IMG/VR virus record: IMGVR_UViG_3300042560_001311
Location: 1-20,394 of that record
Reading direction: 5' to 3' (one strand)
Length of the DNA stretch: 20,394 nucleotides
DNA from: a virus
Under the pieces are notes generated by a model. It saw nothing but the letters and a program-made list of their open reading frames with translations, made no database searches and had not been told where the DNA came from. The position numbers and the translations under genes were made by a program. Of this stretch, positions 6,046-13,697 are shown piece by piece; the first letter of the stretch is position 1, and each line of letters opens with the position of its first letter.

Positions 6046-6293
6046 ACAAGGAACTGAGCAAGGAAGAGCATCCCATCGGCATGGGCATCGATGAGATGAG
6101 TGCCACGGTGGATCAGTTGAGGAGCGGATCCGGGAAGCCGGCGATCCTCATCACCGTGGACGAGTACGAGAACAGCTACAAGATCAACATGTGCAGCTTC
6201 AACCTCGATGAGTACGGGGTAGTTCTCACCCTTATCCAAGCTGTCAGCATGCTTCGGGAAAACATTCAAACGCGCCCGGAGATGATGCAATGA
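6042..6293 (+). CDS. Hypothetical protein, 83 residues
   Basis: Start chosen at GTG 6042 because it overlaps the previous TGA (GTGA) and has GGAG six bases upstream; a TTG at 6030 is also in frame. The protein is acidic with alternating polar and hydrophobic stretches (ILITVDEYENSYKINMCSF, then VVLTLIQAVSMLREN), suggesting a small alpha/beta fold. No known family or motif was recognised. It ends in an ATGA overlap with the HNH-like gene, so the run 5734-8205 is translated as one coupled unit. Confidence 0.5.
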   Translation: MNKELSKEEHPIGMGIDEMSATVDQLRSGSGKPAILITVDEYENSYKINMCSFNLDEYGVVLTLIQAVSMLRENIQTRPEMMQ

Positions 6294-6526
6294 GGGACTA
6301 CAAGCAGGAGTACCAGACCCAGAAAGCGAGAGGTGAACACCCCTCTCGGATGGAGCGCCAAAGGGCCAGGAGAGCCCTGGATGCGAAGGGAGTGGACCGA
6401 GCGGGCAAGGACGTAGCGCACACCGTTGCGCTGTCCAAGGGCGGTTCAAACAAGGACGGGTACAGGCTGACCAGCCCCTCCAAGAACCGTAGCTTTCCAA
6501 GGAAGAAGGACGGGTCCATGAAGTGA
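6290..6526 (+). CDS. Small HNH-nuclease-like protein
   Basis: A 78-residue basic protein coupled to the upstream gene by ATGA. The C-terminal half, GKDVAHTVALSKGGSNKDGY then SPSKNRSFPRK, follows the D-x2-H...GGSN...KNRS pattern of small phage HNH-like proteins, where His and Asn form the beta-beta-alpha metal site. The first half is a charged helix (YKQEYQTQKARGEHPSRMER). HNH proteins cut DNA and in phages can act in packaging or recombination. Here the classic final His appears replaced, so it may be a reduced or non-catalytic version. It sits directly before the primase-helicase. Confidence 0.6.
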   Translation: MRDYKQEYQTQKARGEHPSRMERQRARRALDAKGVDRAGKDVAHTVALSKGGSNKDGYRLTSPSKNRSFPRKKDGSMK

Positions 6527-8205
6527 TAGCCCTCGACGGCATTCAGTTCCAAGACAACGACCGCGTGACCTGCCCCGAGTGCTCGGGAGACAGGAAAAAA
6601 ACAAGAAGCAAAGACATGACCCTGACCCGTAAAGAAGACGGGTCAGTGCTCTACTTTTGCCATCACTGCGGTGTAAACGGGATCATTCCAGTCCATCAAC
6701 ACAGGAAGGAGAGATTCGTGCAGGCGGTTCCCAAGATACAGGACGCATCGCTGACTGAAGAGCACTATCAATGGCTTGAGAGCCGAGGCATCTCAAGGCT
6801 GACAGCAGATGACGCAAAGCTCTTTTCAACGAGGAAATACTTCAACAAGCTAGACCGGGAGGAGGATGCCATTGGGTTCCCTTACTTCCGGGACGGAGCG
6901 ATGGTCGCAGCCAAGTACAGGGCTGTACCTGAGAAGGCATTTACACAGGATGCCGGAGGAGCGCATGATTTCTTCGGGATGCAATGGGCAGACAAGACAA
7001 AGCCTCTGGTCATAGTCGAAGGAGAGATCGATGTCCTCTCAGCAAGAGAGGCGGGCATCGATAACGTCGTGTCTGTACCCGGTGGTGCGCCGCTGAAGGT
7101 GGCAGATGGGAAAGTTCTCCCATCAGAGGACAAGAAGTTCGCATTTGTATGGAACGCACGGGAACTCCTGGACGCAGTTCCATACGTTGTCTTGGCTACA
7201 GACCAAGACCCTCCTGGGCAAGCGTTGGCCGAGGAGTTGGCTCGCCGGATTGGCAAAGACAAGTGCCGTCTTGCGAAGTTCGATGGGAAGGATTTCAACG
7301 AGATCCTCAATGACCCCTCTCGGAATGGCAAAGAGGATGTGCGGGGGATCGTGGAGGCGGCGGAGCCGTACCCCATCGCGGGCTTGTCGGATGCGTCCAC
7401 CTTCGCAGAGCGTGTAAACGAACTCTATACCCGAGGGCAAGGGTCGGGTTTCAGTACCGGCTACCCGGCACTCGACACCATCTACACAGTAGCCCCGGGT
7501 CAGTTGACCGTGGTCACCGGCTACCCATCCTCGGGCAAGTCGAACTTCGTTGATCAGCTAATGGTCAACCTAGCCCAGAAGAGTGATTGGAAGTTTGCGG
7601 TCGCGTCATTTGAGAACAGCCCAGAGATTCACATTAGCAGACTCATGGAGATCTACCTGCGGAAGCGGTTTTTTGAGGGCAGGGATCGCATGACGGAAGA
7701 GGAGAAGAACGAAGCGTTTACATGGGTCAAAGATCACTTCCTCTTCATTGACTCGGCGGGAGAAGAGCCCAACACCCTAGATTCCATCCTGACCAGGGCC
7801 AGGGCTGCAGTCAAAAGGATGGGGATCCGAGGGATGGTGATCGACCCATACAACTACATTGACCTTGACAGAAAGGACACCACAGAGACGGACGCTATCA
7901 GTCAGATGCTGACCAGGGTCCAGAGGTTCTGCAAGGCTCAGGACGTTCACACATGGTTCGTGGCCCATCCCTCAAAGATGCAGCGGTCAGGGACAGATCA
8001 ACCAAGACCGGATGGCATGAGCATCAGCGGGTCAATGGCATGGTGGGCCAAGGCAGACTGCGGCTTGACGGTCCACCGGCAGGATAGGTACGTCGAGATC
8101 GCAGTTTGGAAATGCCGGTATCGGTGGGTCGGGACGCAGGGGGAGACTACCCTCCTCTTCAACCGAACATCAGGCACCTACGTCGAGAACCTCGACGCCT
8201 TCTGA
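6523..8205 (+). CDS. T7 gp4-like DNA primase-helicase
   Basis: 560 residues, close to the 566 of T7 gp4, starting at GTG 6523 (GTGA overlap). Domains in order: zinc-binding domain with C17-x2-C20 and C46-HH-C49; TOPRIM primase core with VEGEID (165-170) and ATDQDPPG (D227, D229); RecA/DnaB-type helicase with Walker A GYPSSGKS (333-340), Walker B VIDPYNY (439-445) and a later FVAHPSKM motif. It should unwind the fork as a hexameric ring and prime the lagging strand. All key residues are present. It ends the rightward early operon and runs into the double hairpin at 8213. Confidence 0.92.
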   Translation: MIALDGIQFQDNDRVTCPECSGDRKKTRSKDMTLTRKEDGSVLYFCHHCGVNGIIPVHQHRKERFVQAVPKIQDASLTEEHYQWLESRGISRLTADDAKLFSTRKYFNKLDREEDAIGFPYFRDGAMVAAKYRAVPEKAFTQDAGGAHDFFGMQWADKTKPLVIVEGEIDVLSAREAGIDNVVSVPGGAPLKVADGKVLPSEDKKFAFVWNARELLDAVPYVVLATDQDPPGQALAEELARRIGKDKCRLAKFDGKDFNEILNDPSRNGKEDVRGIVEAAEPYPIAGLSDASTFAERVNELYTRGQGSGFSTGYPALDTIYTVAPGQLTVVTGYPSSGKSNFVDQLMVNLAQKSDWKFAVASFENSPEIHISRLMEIYLRKRFFEGRDRMTEEEKNEAFTWVKDHFLFIDSAGEEPNTLDSILTRARAAVKRMGIRGMVIDPYNYIDLDRKDTTETDAISQMLTRVQRFCKAQDVHTWFVAHPSKMQRSGTDQPRPDGMSISGSMAWWAKADCGLTVHRQDRYVEIAVWKCRYRWVGTQGETTLLFNRTSGTYVENLDAF

Positions 8206-8212
8206 AACGAAA

Positions 8213-8259
8213 GACGGGGCCGCAGCCCCGTCTCGGATTGAAATAAAGGATTTCAATCC
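8213..8259. terminator. Double-hairpin bidirectional terminator between convergent genes
   Basis: Hairpin 1 has 8 bp arms GACGGGGC/GCCCCGTC with a CGCA tetraloop (8213-8232). Hairpin 2 has 10 bp arms GGATTGAAAT/ATTTCAATCC with a five-base loop (8235-8259). Leftward transcripts meet hairpin 1 followed by a T-rich TTTCGTTTC. Rightward ones meet both hairpins after the helicase stop. Hairpin 2 overlaps the stop of the leftward gene at 8253. Confidence 0.7.
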
Positions 8260-8489
8260 AGTTGCCCCGCCTTGTGCAGGGCACTCATCAGATCCCGATA
8301 CAGACCAACGAACCTGGGGGCTCGGTCTTCAGTCAACCGGAACAATCCGTAAGCCCTACCCTGCCACTGTATAAACAGCTCGCCGGGCAGGACTTGATCA
8401 ATGGTCGGCACCAGAAGGATGGAAACCTCATGGTGGGGCCATGCCTCCTTCAGAAACTGAGGGGCATGGTGAGTGATGGTCTTGATCAC
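8253..8489 (-). CDS. Hypothetical protein, 78 residues
   Basis: Frame from GTG 8489, overlapping the TGA of the upstream zinc-ribbon-like gene (GTGA). It has an N-terminal THHAPQFLKEAWPHHE stretch with several His, then strands such as VSILLVPTIDQV and LFIQWQGRAYGLFRL, suggesting a small beta-rich protein. No family was recognised. It is the last gene of the 6 kb leftward block and ends inside the terminator hairpin. Confidence 0.5.
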   Translation of the reverse strand: MIKTITHHAPQFLKEAWPHHEVSILLVPTIDQVLPGELFIQWQGRAYGLFRLTEDRAPRFVGLYRDLMSALHKAGQLD

Positions 8490-8695
8490 TCAGTCACCTC
8501 GGACCCGCAGCACTCGCTCAGGAGTTCCATGCGGACATCGACCCCCTTCGCGCCCCAGTATTCGTAGGCACCGATCCCGGTGTCCTGCCAGGACACCGAG
8601 CACTCCTCCCCGCAGGCTCTGCATGTAAACGGCCCAGTGGGTACGGGGCGACCGTCGTCGCGGTCGTAGTCCAGATAGCTAACGTCTCTGTCCAT
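8486..8695 (-). CDS. Small zinc-binding-like protein, 69 residues
   Basis: Start at ATG 8695 with GAGG six bases upstream; the frame is open further upstream, but those codons lie beyond the stop region of the L7/L12-like gene. After an acidic N-terminus (DRDVSYLDYDRDDG), residues ~20-65 contain C-x2-C (FTCRACGEEC) and a distant CC pair (SECCGSEV), a zinc-ribbon-like arrangement. Such small Cys proteins are frequent in phages and are usually of unknown function. Metal binding is inferred from the cysteines only. Confidence 0.6.
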   Translation of the reverse strand: MDRDVSYLDYDRDDGRPVPTGPFTCRACGEECSVSWQDTGIGAYEYWGAKGVDVRMELLSECCGSEVTE

Positions 8696-8702
8696 GATTG
8701 CC

Positions 8703-9083
8703 TCAGAAGGGGATGTCGTTGGGCTTGGGTGCGTTCCAGGTGGCAATAGTTTCCAGGATCAGGGAGGCGTCATTGCCCATGCGCCGCTGTTCCTCCGCTC
8801 GGTCAACGACATCCTTTGCCTCCTTCAGCCCAAGACCCCGGTTCGTGCGGATGATCTTGATCGCCTCGATCTTGTTCAGGGGCATGGCCGCGATGACATC
8901 ATCAACCCACTTGGCATGGGTGCCAGACCCAGCACGGGCAAATCCAGAGGGGATCGTAACCCCCAGGGCGCGGCACAGTGAGTCGGGCTCATGCTCTGCC
9001 ACAAGGCAGAGGACATCCCATGCTTCTCGTTTCCCGAGCGCCACCTCGCGGATGATCCCAATGGCTAGCTTGTGCGTGTTCAT
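8703..9083 (-). CDS. Protein with ribosomal L7/L12 C-terminal-like domain and SSB-like tail
   Basis: A 126-residue protein from ATG 9083 (AGGAG seven bases upstream). Residues ~70-98 (NKIEAIKIIRTNRGLGLKEA then KDVVDRAEE) closely follow the L7/L12 C-terminal signature (KIxVIKxVRxxTGLGLKEAKDLVE), the part of the ribosomal stalk that recruits EF-Tu and EF-G. The C-terminus ends in KPNDIPF, like the DDIPF tip of SSB. The N-terminal ~65 residues are helical and unrecognised. Viral L7/L12-like proteins have been reported; the combination with an IPF tail is unusual. It may divert translation factors or dock on an SSB-binding partner; both are inference. Confidence 0.7.
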   Translation of the reverse strand: MNTHKLAIGIIREVALGKREAWDVLCLVAEHEPDSLCRALGVTIPSGFARAGSGTHAKWVDDVIAAMPLNKIEAIKIIRTNRGLGLKEAKDVVDRAEEQRRMGNDASLILETIATWNAPKPNDIPF

Positions 9084-9097
9084 CTCTGTTCTCCTGT

Positions 9098-9414
9098 TTA
9101 CACAATGAGTTCGTCGGGGACGTCAACCTCGTCACCGAGGCGGGATGCGACGTAGCAGCGCATCGCTGCTATCAGCGGCGTGGGACCGTAGCCCCACCGA
9201 TACCCTGCGCCCTTGGCAGTGATGCTGCCGAACGCCTCCCACTCCCTGCCGGTAGAGCAGGGGGCGTTTCGACGGATGCCGATCTCCTCGCGCTCGATGA
9301 TCGGCCCGCCCTCCTCCCAGGAGGTCGACGGGTGGTACCAGGAAGGGGGCCTTCGCACTTCCTCACCGCCCAGTCAAGGGCGGGGCCGGTGAGGTTGTCT
9401 GTCTTGATCTTCAT
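9098..9414 (-). pseudogene. ninX: NinX/DUF2591 family gene with a frameshift
   Basis: The N-terminus, MKIKTDNLTGPALDWAVRKC then EG, is in one frame from ATG 9414. The rest of the family signature, WYHPSTSWEEGGPIIEREE then YGPTPLIAAMRCYVASRLGD, continues in the frame one base back down to TAA 9098. The frames join at a run of five C (9346-9350 region). One extra C would restore a continuous protein of about 105 residues. So this is either a recent inactivating indel, a sequencing error, or less likely a -1 frameshift. NinX proteins belong to the P22/lambda nin region and have no settled biochemical role. The coupling motif GAGG-TGTAAAC-ATG supplies its ribosome-binding site. Confidence 0.75.
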
Positions 9415-9416
9415 GT

Positions 9417-9998
9417 TTACACCTCATTGATCTTGAGAAAGTTGTTGAGTGCCGCGACGAACGCGGGCAGCGTCTCGGGTCGTGCCTCCGCGATCAACTG
9501 ACCCATCCAGTGAACGCGCAGCCGGTCGGCATGAGCATGCGACCCAGTGATCCGCAGTCCTTTGAGGTAGACCTGCAGCTCCCCAAGGGCAACGCCGACC
9601 GTCCATCCATTTGCAGCAGCAGTACCGTGAAGCAGCGCAACGGAAGCCTCGTAGTTGCGCTCCCTCATCTCTTCGCGCACCAAGCTCGCGGCATATGCTT
9701 GATTGCGACCGTGGGCCTGCTCCACGAGGGCGCGAACCGTCCGCAGGATCCCCGGAGTGTTGTACTCGCCATCTCGCAGCGGGTACTGTCCGGGTCTGGC
9801 GCGGAAGAAGTCAGCCGTGATGGTGAACTCATCACGATGCCCATAGGACATAGGCAGCAGCGCCAACTGCCCGTGCGACTCCACTCGGACGTAGCCGGTG
9901 TCGTTCTCATCTACGGTTACACCGGGCAGGCTCAGTGCCCGGATGGCAGCGCGGACGGCAACCCTCTGCTGCTTGGCGATCAAATAACGTCTTTCCAT
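9417..9998 (-). CDS. Hypothetical protein, 193 residues
   Basis: Frame from ATG 9998 with an excellent AGGAGG five to seven bases before it, inside the sequence GGAGG-TGTAAAC-ATG. Sequence: a basic N-terminus (ERRYLIAKQQRVAVRAAIRA), a strand-rich middle (GQLALLPMSYGHRDEFTITA), and a helical C-terminal half. Cys is absent. It resembles no family I know. It is GC-rich like its neighbours, and its TAA stop lies within another TGTAAAC copy that also serves the next gene. Function unknown; a cytoplasmic, probably mixed alpha/beta protein. Confidence 0.6.
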   Translation of the reverse strand: MERRYLIAKQQRVAVRAAIRALSLPGVTVDENDTGYVRVESHGQLALLPMSYGHRDEFTITADFFRARPGQYPLRDGEYNTPGILRTVRALVEQAHGRNQAYAASLVREEMRERNYEASVALLHGTAAANGWTVGVALGELQVYLKGLRITGSHAHADRLRVHWMGQLIAEARPETLPAFVAALNNFLKINEV

Positions 9999-10019
9999 GT
10001 TTACACCTCCTGTTGAAGA

Positions 10020-10364
10020 TCAGTAATTGAACGTGACACTCATCCGCACCGCGTATCGATGCTTGCCGACCCTCCTCGCCTCCACCCAGCGAGAGGCGCA
10101 GCCGCAGCAGTCGTGCTCATGCCTGCATGACGACCCCCCGAGGGTATCGGCCAGGGCCTGGGCGATGGCGCGGGCGGCGCGGCGGTCCCGGGTGCGGACG
10201 GTGGCGGTGGACGTGTAAACGCCCCCGTCGTCATAGTCTTGAGGCGGTCGGGCCAGCCGCCACGGGGTGAGGCGGGCCGCGCCTACGTGCCGGTCGTCGT
10301 CCAGGCTGTCCCAGCCCGGGGCGAAGCGATGCGTCAAGCGCACGTAGAGGTCAGTTGAGAACAT
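10020..10364 (-). CDS. Hypothetical Cys/His-cluster protein, 114 residues
   Basis: Frame from ATG 10364 with GGAG eight bases upstream. It begins with a strand (FSTDLYVRLTHRFAPGWDS) and carries many Arg. It has a compact cluster CRHEHDCCGCASRW at residues ~80-93 that could bind a metal, although in the middle of the protein this could also be a disulfide or a chance cluster. A basic C-terminus ends in VRMSVTFNY. No family was recognised. Part of the GC-rich leftward operon. Confidence 0.5.
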   Translation of the reverse strand: MFSTDLYVRLTHRFAPGWDSLDDDRHVGAARLTPWRLARPPQDYDDGGVYTSTATVRTRDRRAARAIAQALADTLGGSSCRHEHDCCGCASRWVEARRVGKHRYAVRMSVTFNY

Positions 10365-10418
10365 GGGGAAGCTCCGATCAGATGATGCCTGCTGCCATGA
10401 GCAGCAGGGCTACTGGTT

Positions 10419-10490
10419 TCAAATAATGCCAATCAACATAAGTGCCGCGACAACGGTGCAGAGAATCAGCAATAGGCGGTCGTCGTTCAT
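10419..10490 (-). CDS. Tiny single-transmembrane protein, 23 residues
   Basis: A 23-residue frame made almost entirely of one hydrophobic helix: a short acidic MNDDR start and then LLLILCTVVAALMLIGII. Its ATG 10490 overlaps the TGA of the VWA gene as ATGA, so it would be translated by coupling to that gene. The acidic N-terminus and helix suggest a small membrane peptide. Whether it is a membrane anchor or regulator of the adjacent AAA+/VWA machine, or unrelated, is unknown. Too short for confident prediction; the coupling is the main support. Confidence 0.45.
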   Translation of the reverse strand: MNDDRLLLILCTVVAALMLIGII

Positions 10491-12181
10491 TGCGAATCCC
10501 TCATCTGTCCGAAAGCCACGCGCCCTAGGTCTTCTAGACGGTCGACCTGCACCGCCGTGTTGCCATAGGTTTCGCTGACGTTGTGCCCGATTCCTAAGCC
10601 GATCACGCGGATGCCAAGCGCCCGGGCGGCCTCGATCTGGCGGGCGGTCGACCAGATGTTTCCGTCGCCGTCGCTGATGCTGATCAGGATCTTTCGCTGC
10701 GCGGGGTGGGCCATCAGGGCCTCGGTTGCGTAGCGTGCGGCTGCGTAGTCGTTGGTATCTCCCTGTCCGTGTAAACGACGCAAGTCCGGCAGCGCCTTGC
10801 GCCACGGCTGACCCCAACCCTTTAGGATCACCGAGTCGCTGCCGAATGCGATCAACATGGACTCACCACGCGCCTGTGCCACCGAGTCGAGCAGCGCGGC
10901 GCAGGTCGCTACCGCCAGACCTATGCGGGAAGTCTCCACCTTGTTCCGGATTCTGCTGAGGAGGTACTCGTCGTGCACTGTGCAGCCGCCCGCAGGGAAC
11001 ATCGAGCCCGAGACGTCCAGCATGATGCAGACCGCTGAGTCAATGCCATCGGTCGAGTGGCGGCGGGCGAATACTTCCCTTTTGCCAGTCGCCACGCTGG
11101 CGAGTGCGGGTCGGTGCAGGGTGCCGGACCGATAGCCTCCCTCGCGCCACTCGGTCGCGCTGTTCTCCAACATCTTGCGGACCTCCAAGCGCATGCGGGC
11201 CGGGACCGTTGCTTCTGTGGGCCAGATGTCCATCGGGGCGCAAGAGGGCAGGCGTGCTTGAAGTACTGACTCACGGGTGTAGGTTCCGCCGGGTGCGCTC
11301 TCCTCGGGCCTCGGTTGTGAGGGCTCTACCTCTCGCGCCTGCTGGTGCCCACTGGGGGCCCTAGCGGGGCCTGTAGGCGCGTCTTGCGGCTCACCCTTGG
11401 TTTGACCTTCGTCCTGGCCTTGCGCGTCTCCTGCGCCTTCCTGGCCGTCGCCCTGGCCGTTCTGTCCCTGGCTCCCTTGGTCGTCGCCTTGTCCGTCCTG
11501 GCTCTGGTCTTCGTCCTGGCTTCCATGGCCGTCGCCCTGGTCTTCGTCCTGTCCCTGGGGCGGCTGTTGCAGTTGGTCGAACACCCAACGGGCAAGCTCC
11601 AGCGTGTCGCTGGTCGAGTGGCAGGTGTCGAGTCTCGATGCGGCGGTGCGCCAGATCGGGATCAACTCGGCGGGCGTGGGTACGGTGTGACCGTAGTCGC
11701 GCAGGTAGACCGCAAGGCTGAACGGGTATTGCGCCGGGTCGGCCCAGTCGGTCACGCCTTCGCGGGCCTGGGTGACCATGGTCCCGAGCAGTTCGCGCAG
11801 CAACGCACCGATGTTGCCCGTCAGCCCTGCGCGGATGGCTTTGCGCTCGATCCAGGCGTCTTCGATGGCGTTGTGCAGGGTATCGACATAGCGCCGACCG
11901 TCGGACCATACAAAAGTTGTGAACTTCCGGTGTAAAAGCTCATGGACTACATAACCGGCGTAGTGATGGATAGTGGCGCGGGTGACGGTGGCGGCGTCTC
12001 CGATGTCGGACAAGATCATGTTTCCCGCTGCGTTGATTGCGGCGGTCTGGATGCGGCTCGACCATTGGATAGTGATCGGTGGCAGGCCGAGCGTCTTGCA
12101 CAGTCGATGCGCGAACGCCTCAAGCCCAGCCCGGGCCTCGATGCCGCGCATGGTGCGGCTCATAAGTAGATCGGTGGTCAC
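10487..12181 (-). CDS. CobT/DUF2201-like metallopeptidase-VWA protein
   Basis: 564 residues from GTG 12181 (GTGA overlap, GAGGAG upstream). The N-terminal part holds HELLH at 80-84 followed by NAIEDAWIE (E107 as a possible third zinc ligand), the layout of putative metallopeptidase domains that precede VWA domains. Residues ~205-270 are a Gln/Asp/Gly-rich linker. The VWA domain spans ~380-555 with the MIDAS motif DVSGSM (389-394), T477 and D504-D506. This architecture pairs with MoxR-type AAA+ ATPases, as in CobS-CobT chelatases and gas-vesicle or metal-insertion systems. The direct upstream partner is such an ATPase. Likely role: ATP-driven substrate or metal handling, or proteolysis. Substrate unknown. 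Confidence 0.8.
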   Translation of the reverse strand: MTTDLLMSRTMRGIEARAGLEAFAHRLCKTLGLPPITIQWSSRIQTAAINAAGNMILSDIGDAATVTRATIHHYAGYVVHELLHRKFTTFVWSDGRRYVDTLHNAIEDAWIERKAIRAGLTGNIGALLRELLGTMVTQAREGVTDWADPAQYPFSLAVYLRDYGHTVPTPAELIPIWRTAASRLDTCHSTSDTLELARWVFDQLQQPPQGQDEDQGDGHGSQDEDQSQDGQGDDQGSQGQNGQGDGQEGAGDAQGQDEGQTKGEPQDAPTGPARAPSGHQQAREVEPSQPRPEESAPGGTYTRESVLQARLPSCAPMDIWPTEATVPARMRLEVRKMLENSATEWREGGYRSGTLHRPALASVATGKREVFARRHSTDGIDSAVCIMLDVSGSMFPAGGCTVHDEYLLSRIRNKVETSRIGLAVATCAALLDSVAQARGESMLIAFGSDSVILKGWGQPWRKALPDLRRLHGQGDTNDYAAARYATEALMAHPAQRKILISISDGDGNIWSTARQIEAARALGIRVIGLGIGHNVSETYGNTAVQVDRLEDLGRVAFGQMRDSQ

Positions 12182-13695
12182 AGTGCGGACTCCTCGGATA
12201 CGAGTGCTTCATCGACGCATGCGCTGTAAACGGCTGCAAGTGCAGCTTCAGACTCGGCGGGCTGGCGGGCAGCGATTGCCGACCTCCAAGCCTCGGCCAC
12301 CGGCAGGACCCGGGCGGCCTCGATGAACGCCACCATCTGCCGGATGCTGGGGGCGTCGATGATGTCGCCGCTATCGACCTTCGACCGCAACACGCCCATG
12401 GCCGCGACTAGGTGCGTTGCCAGGGCGGGAGTGCATCCGGTGTGCCGGGTCAGTGCTTCGGCCTCGGTGGCAGCGTCGAGGTAGCGGAACGGGACCACTA
12501 GGGAGAACCGCTCGGAGAATGCGACGTTCATCGGCTGGACCCCGGCGTATCGTCCCGACGGATCACCCTGGGTCAGGTCATTGCTGGCGGCTAGGTAGAT
12601 GGTCCCCGGGGCGCGGTGCCAGACCTGACCGGCATAGGCAACCTGGGCTTGCCGCTCCAGGAAAGCGTTCAGCGCCGACAGTGCACCGGGTTGTCCCATG
12701 CCGACCTCGTCCAACAGGCAAACAGCGCCCGGGGTGGTGTATGCGGCCAGGACCGCGCCCGGTTCGAACACGGTCGAGCCGTTGCTGAGGCCGGTCGCTC
12801 CAAGGAAGTCGTCCCGAGTGCTGAAGCGGTCGAAGACGAAGCGCCGGAACATGCGCCCGGTGCGGGCGGCGAATTGCTGCGCCGTCTGAGTCTTGCCTGT
12901 GCCTGCTGGACCACCTAGCCATAGATTGCGCCCATGAGTCGCGGCGATGTGCAGGTGTCGCACGATGGACTCGGACCAAATGAAGCACGGGTCCACGGCT
13001 GGGGCCTCGGGGTGGGTGTAGGTTGCGAACATCAGCGGGTTGCCTTTGGCATCGGACAGGTCCAGGCCGAAAAGGGTGAGCGCCGACTGTCGCCCCGTGG
13101 GCGCTGCAGTGGCAGCGGCGACGATGCTGGGGGCCGTCTGCGGCGTGGCCTGGGCGATCAGGGGGGCGAGTGCCGCCCGCACCTGGGTGGCGATCTCCGC
13201 ATTGATCGCGGGGCCAGCATCGCGCAGCGCCTCGACCTCGGCTTTGATTCCGGCCCAAATGGTGGCCGATGCCCGGTCGGACGCCTCGGCCAGGGTCTTC
13301 AGGACTGCAACGGTCTGCGTGACCTGCGACACCGCAGTGCGGATAGACGCGACCTCCGCGCCCGTCCTGAGGGCCTCTTGCTCGGCCCGGGCTGCGACCT
13401 GGGCAGCGGCGTCGATCCTGGGATCGGGCTGGGGAGTGGAGGGGCGGGGAGGCTGGAAGGTGGGCTGCGGCAGGCCGACGGTAGCCGTGCCGATGGTGGC
13501 GGGGGGCTGGGCGATTACGCCCGAGACCGCCTGCCGCACCTGATCAATCGTGACTGTTCCACGGGAAACCTCGTTCGCAAGGGCCTGCGCGGCCTCGACC
13601 TTGTTTCGGTCGGCGGGGCCGACGATCAGGTTGGCGGCTCGGGCGAGTTGTGCCCCGGGCAGGGCGAGCAGGGTCTGAAGGACTCTGGTGTTCAT
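12178..13695 (-). CDS. MoxR/CobS-type AAA+ ATPase
   Basis: 505 residues from ATG 13695 (GAGGAG six bases upstream); GTG 13701 in frame overlaps the previous stop. Residues ~1-65 form a small helical domain, then a Pro-rich linker and a long Ala-rich helical/coiled region (~95-185). The AAA+ module has Walker A GPAGTGKT (262-269), Walker B CLLDEV (326-331), sensor 1 AASND (N372) and a SERF arginine finger (R396). The extended N-terminus is unlike the short MoxR proteins and may bind substrate or the membrane. It is in an operon with a VWA partner, which in this family couples ATP hydrolysis to remodelling of a target. Confidence 0.85.
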   Translation of the reverse strand: MNTRVLQTLLALPGAQLARAANLIVGPADRNKVEAAQALANEVSRGTVTIDQVRQAVSGVIAQPPATIGTATVGLPQPTFQPPRPSTPQPDPRIDAAAQVAARAEQEALRTGAEVASIRTAVSQVTQTVAVLKTLAEASDRASATIWAGIKAEVEALRDAGPAINAEIATQVRAALAPLIAQATPQTAPSIVAAATAAPTGRQSALTLFGLDLSDAKGNPLMFATYTHPEAPAVDPCFIWSESIVRHLHIAATHGRNLWLGGPAGTGKTQTAQQFAARTGRMFRRFVFDRFSTRDDFLGATGLSNGSTVFEPGAVLAAYTTPGAVCLLDEVGMGQPGALSALNAFLERQAQVAYAGQVWHRAPGTIYLAASNDLTQGDPSGRYAGVQPMNVAFSERFSLVVPFRYLDAATEAEALTRHTGCTPALATHLVAAMGVLRSKVDSGDIIDAPSIRQMVAFIEAARVLPVAEAWRSAIAARQPAESEAALAAVYSACVDEALVSEESAL

Positions 13696-13697
13696 GG

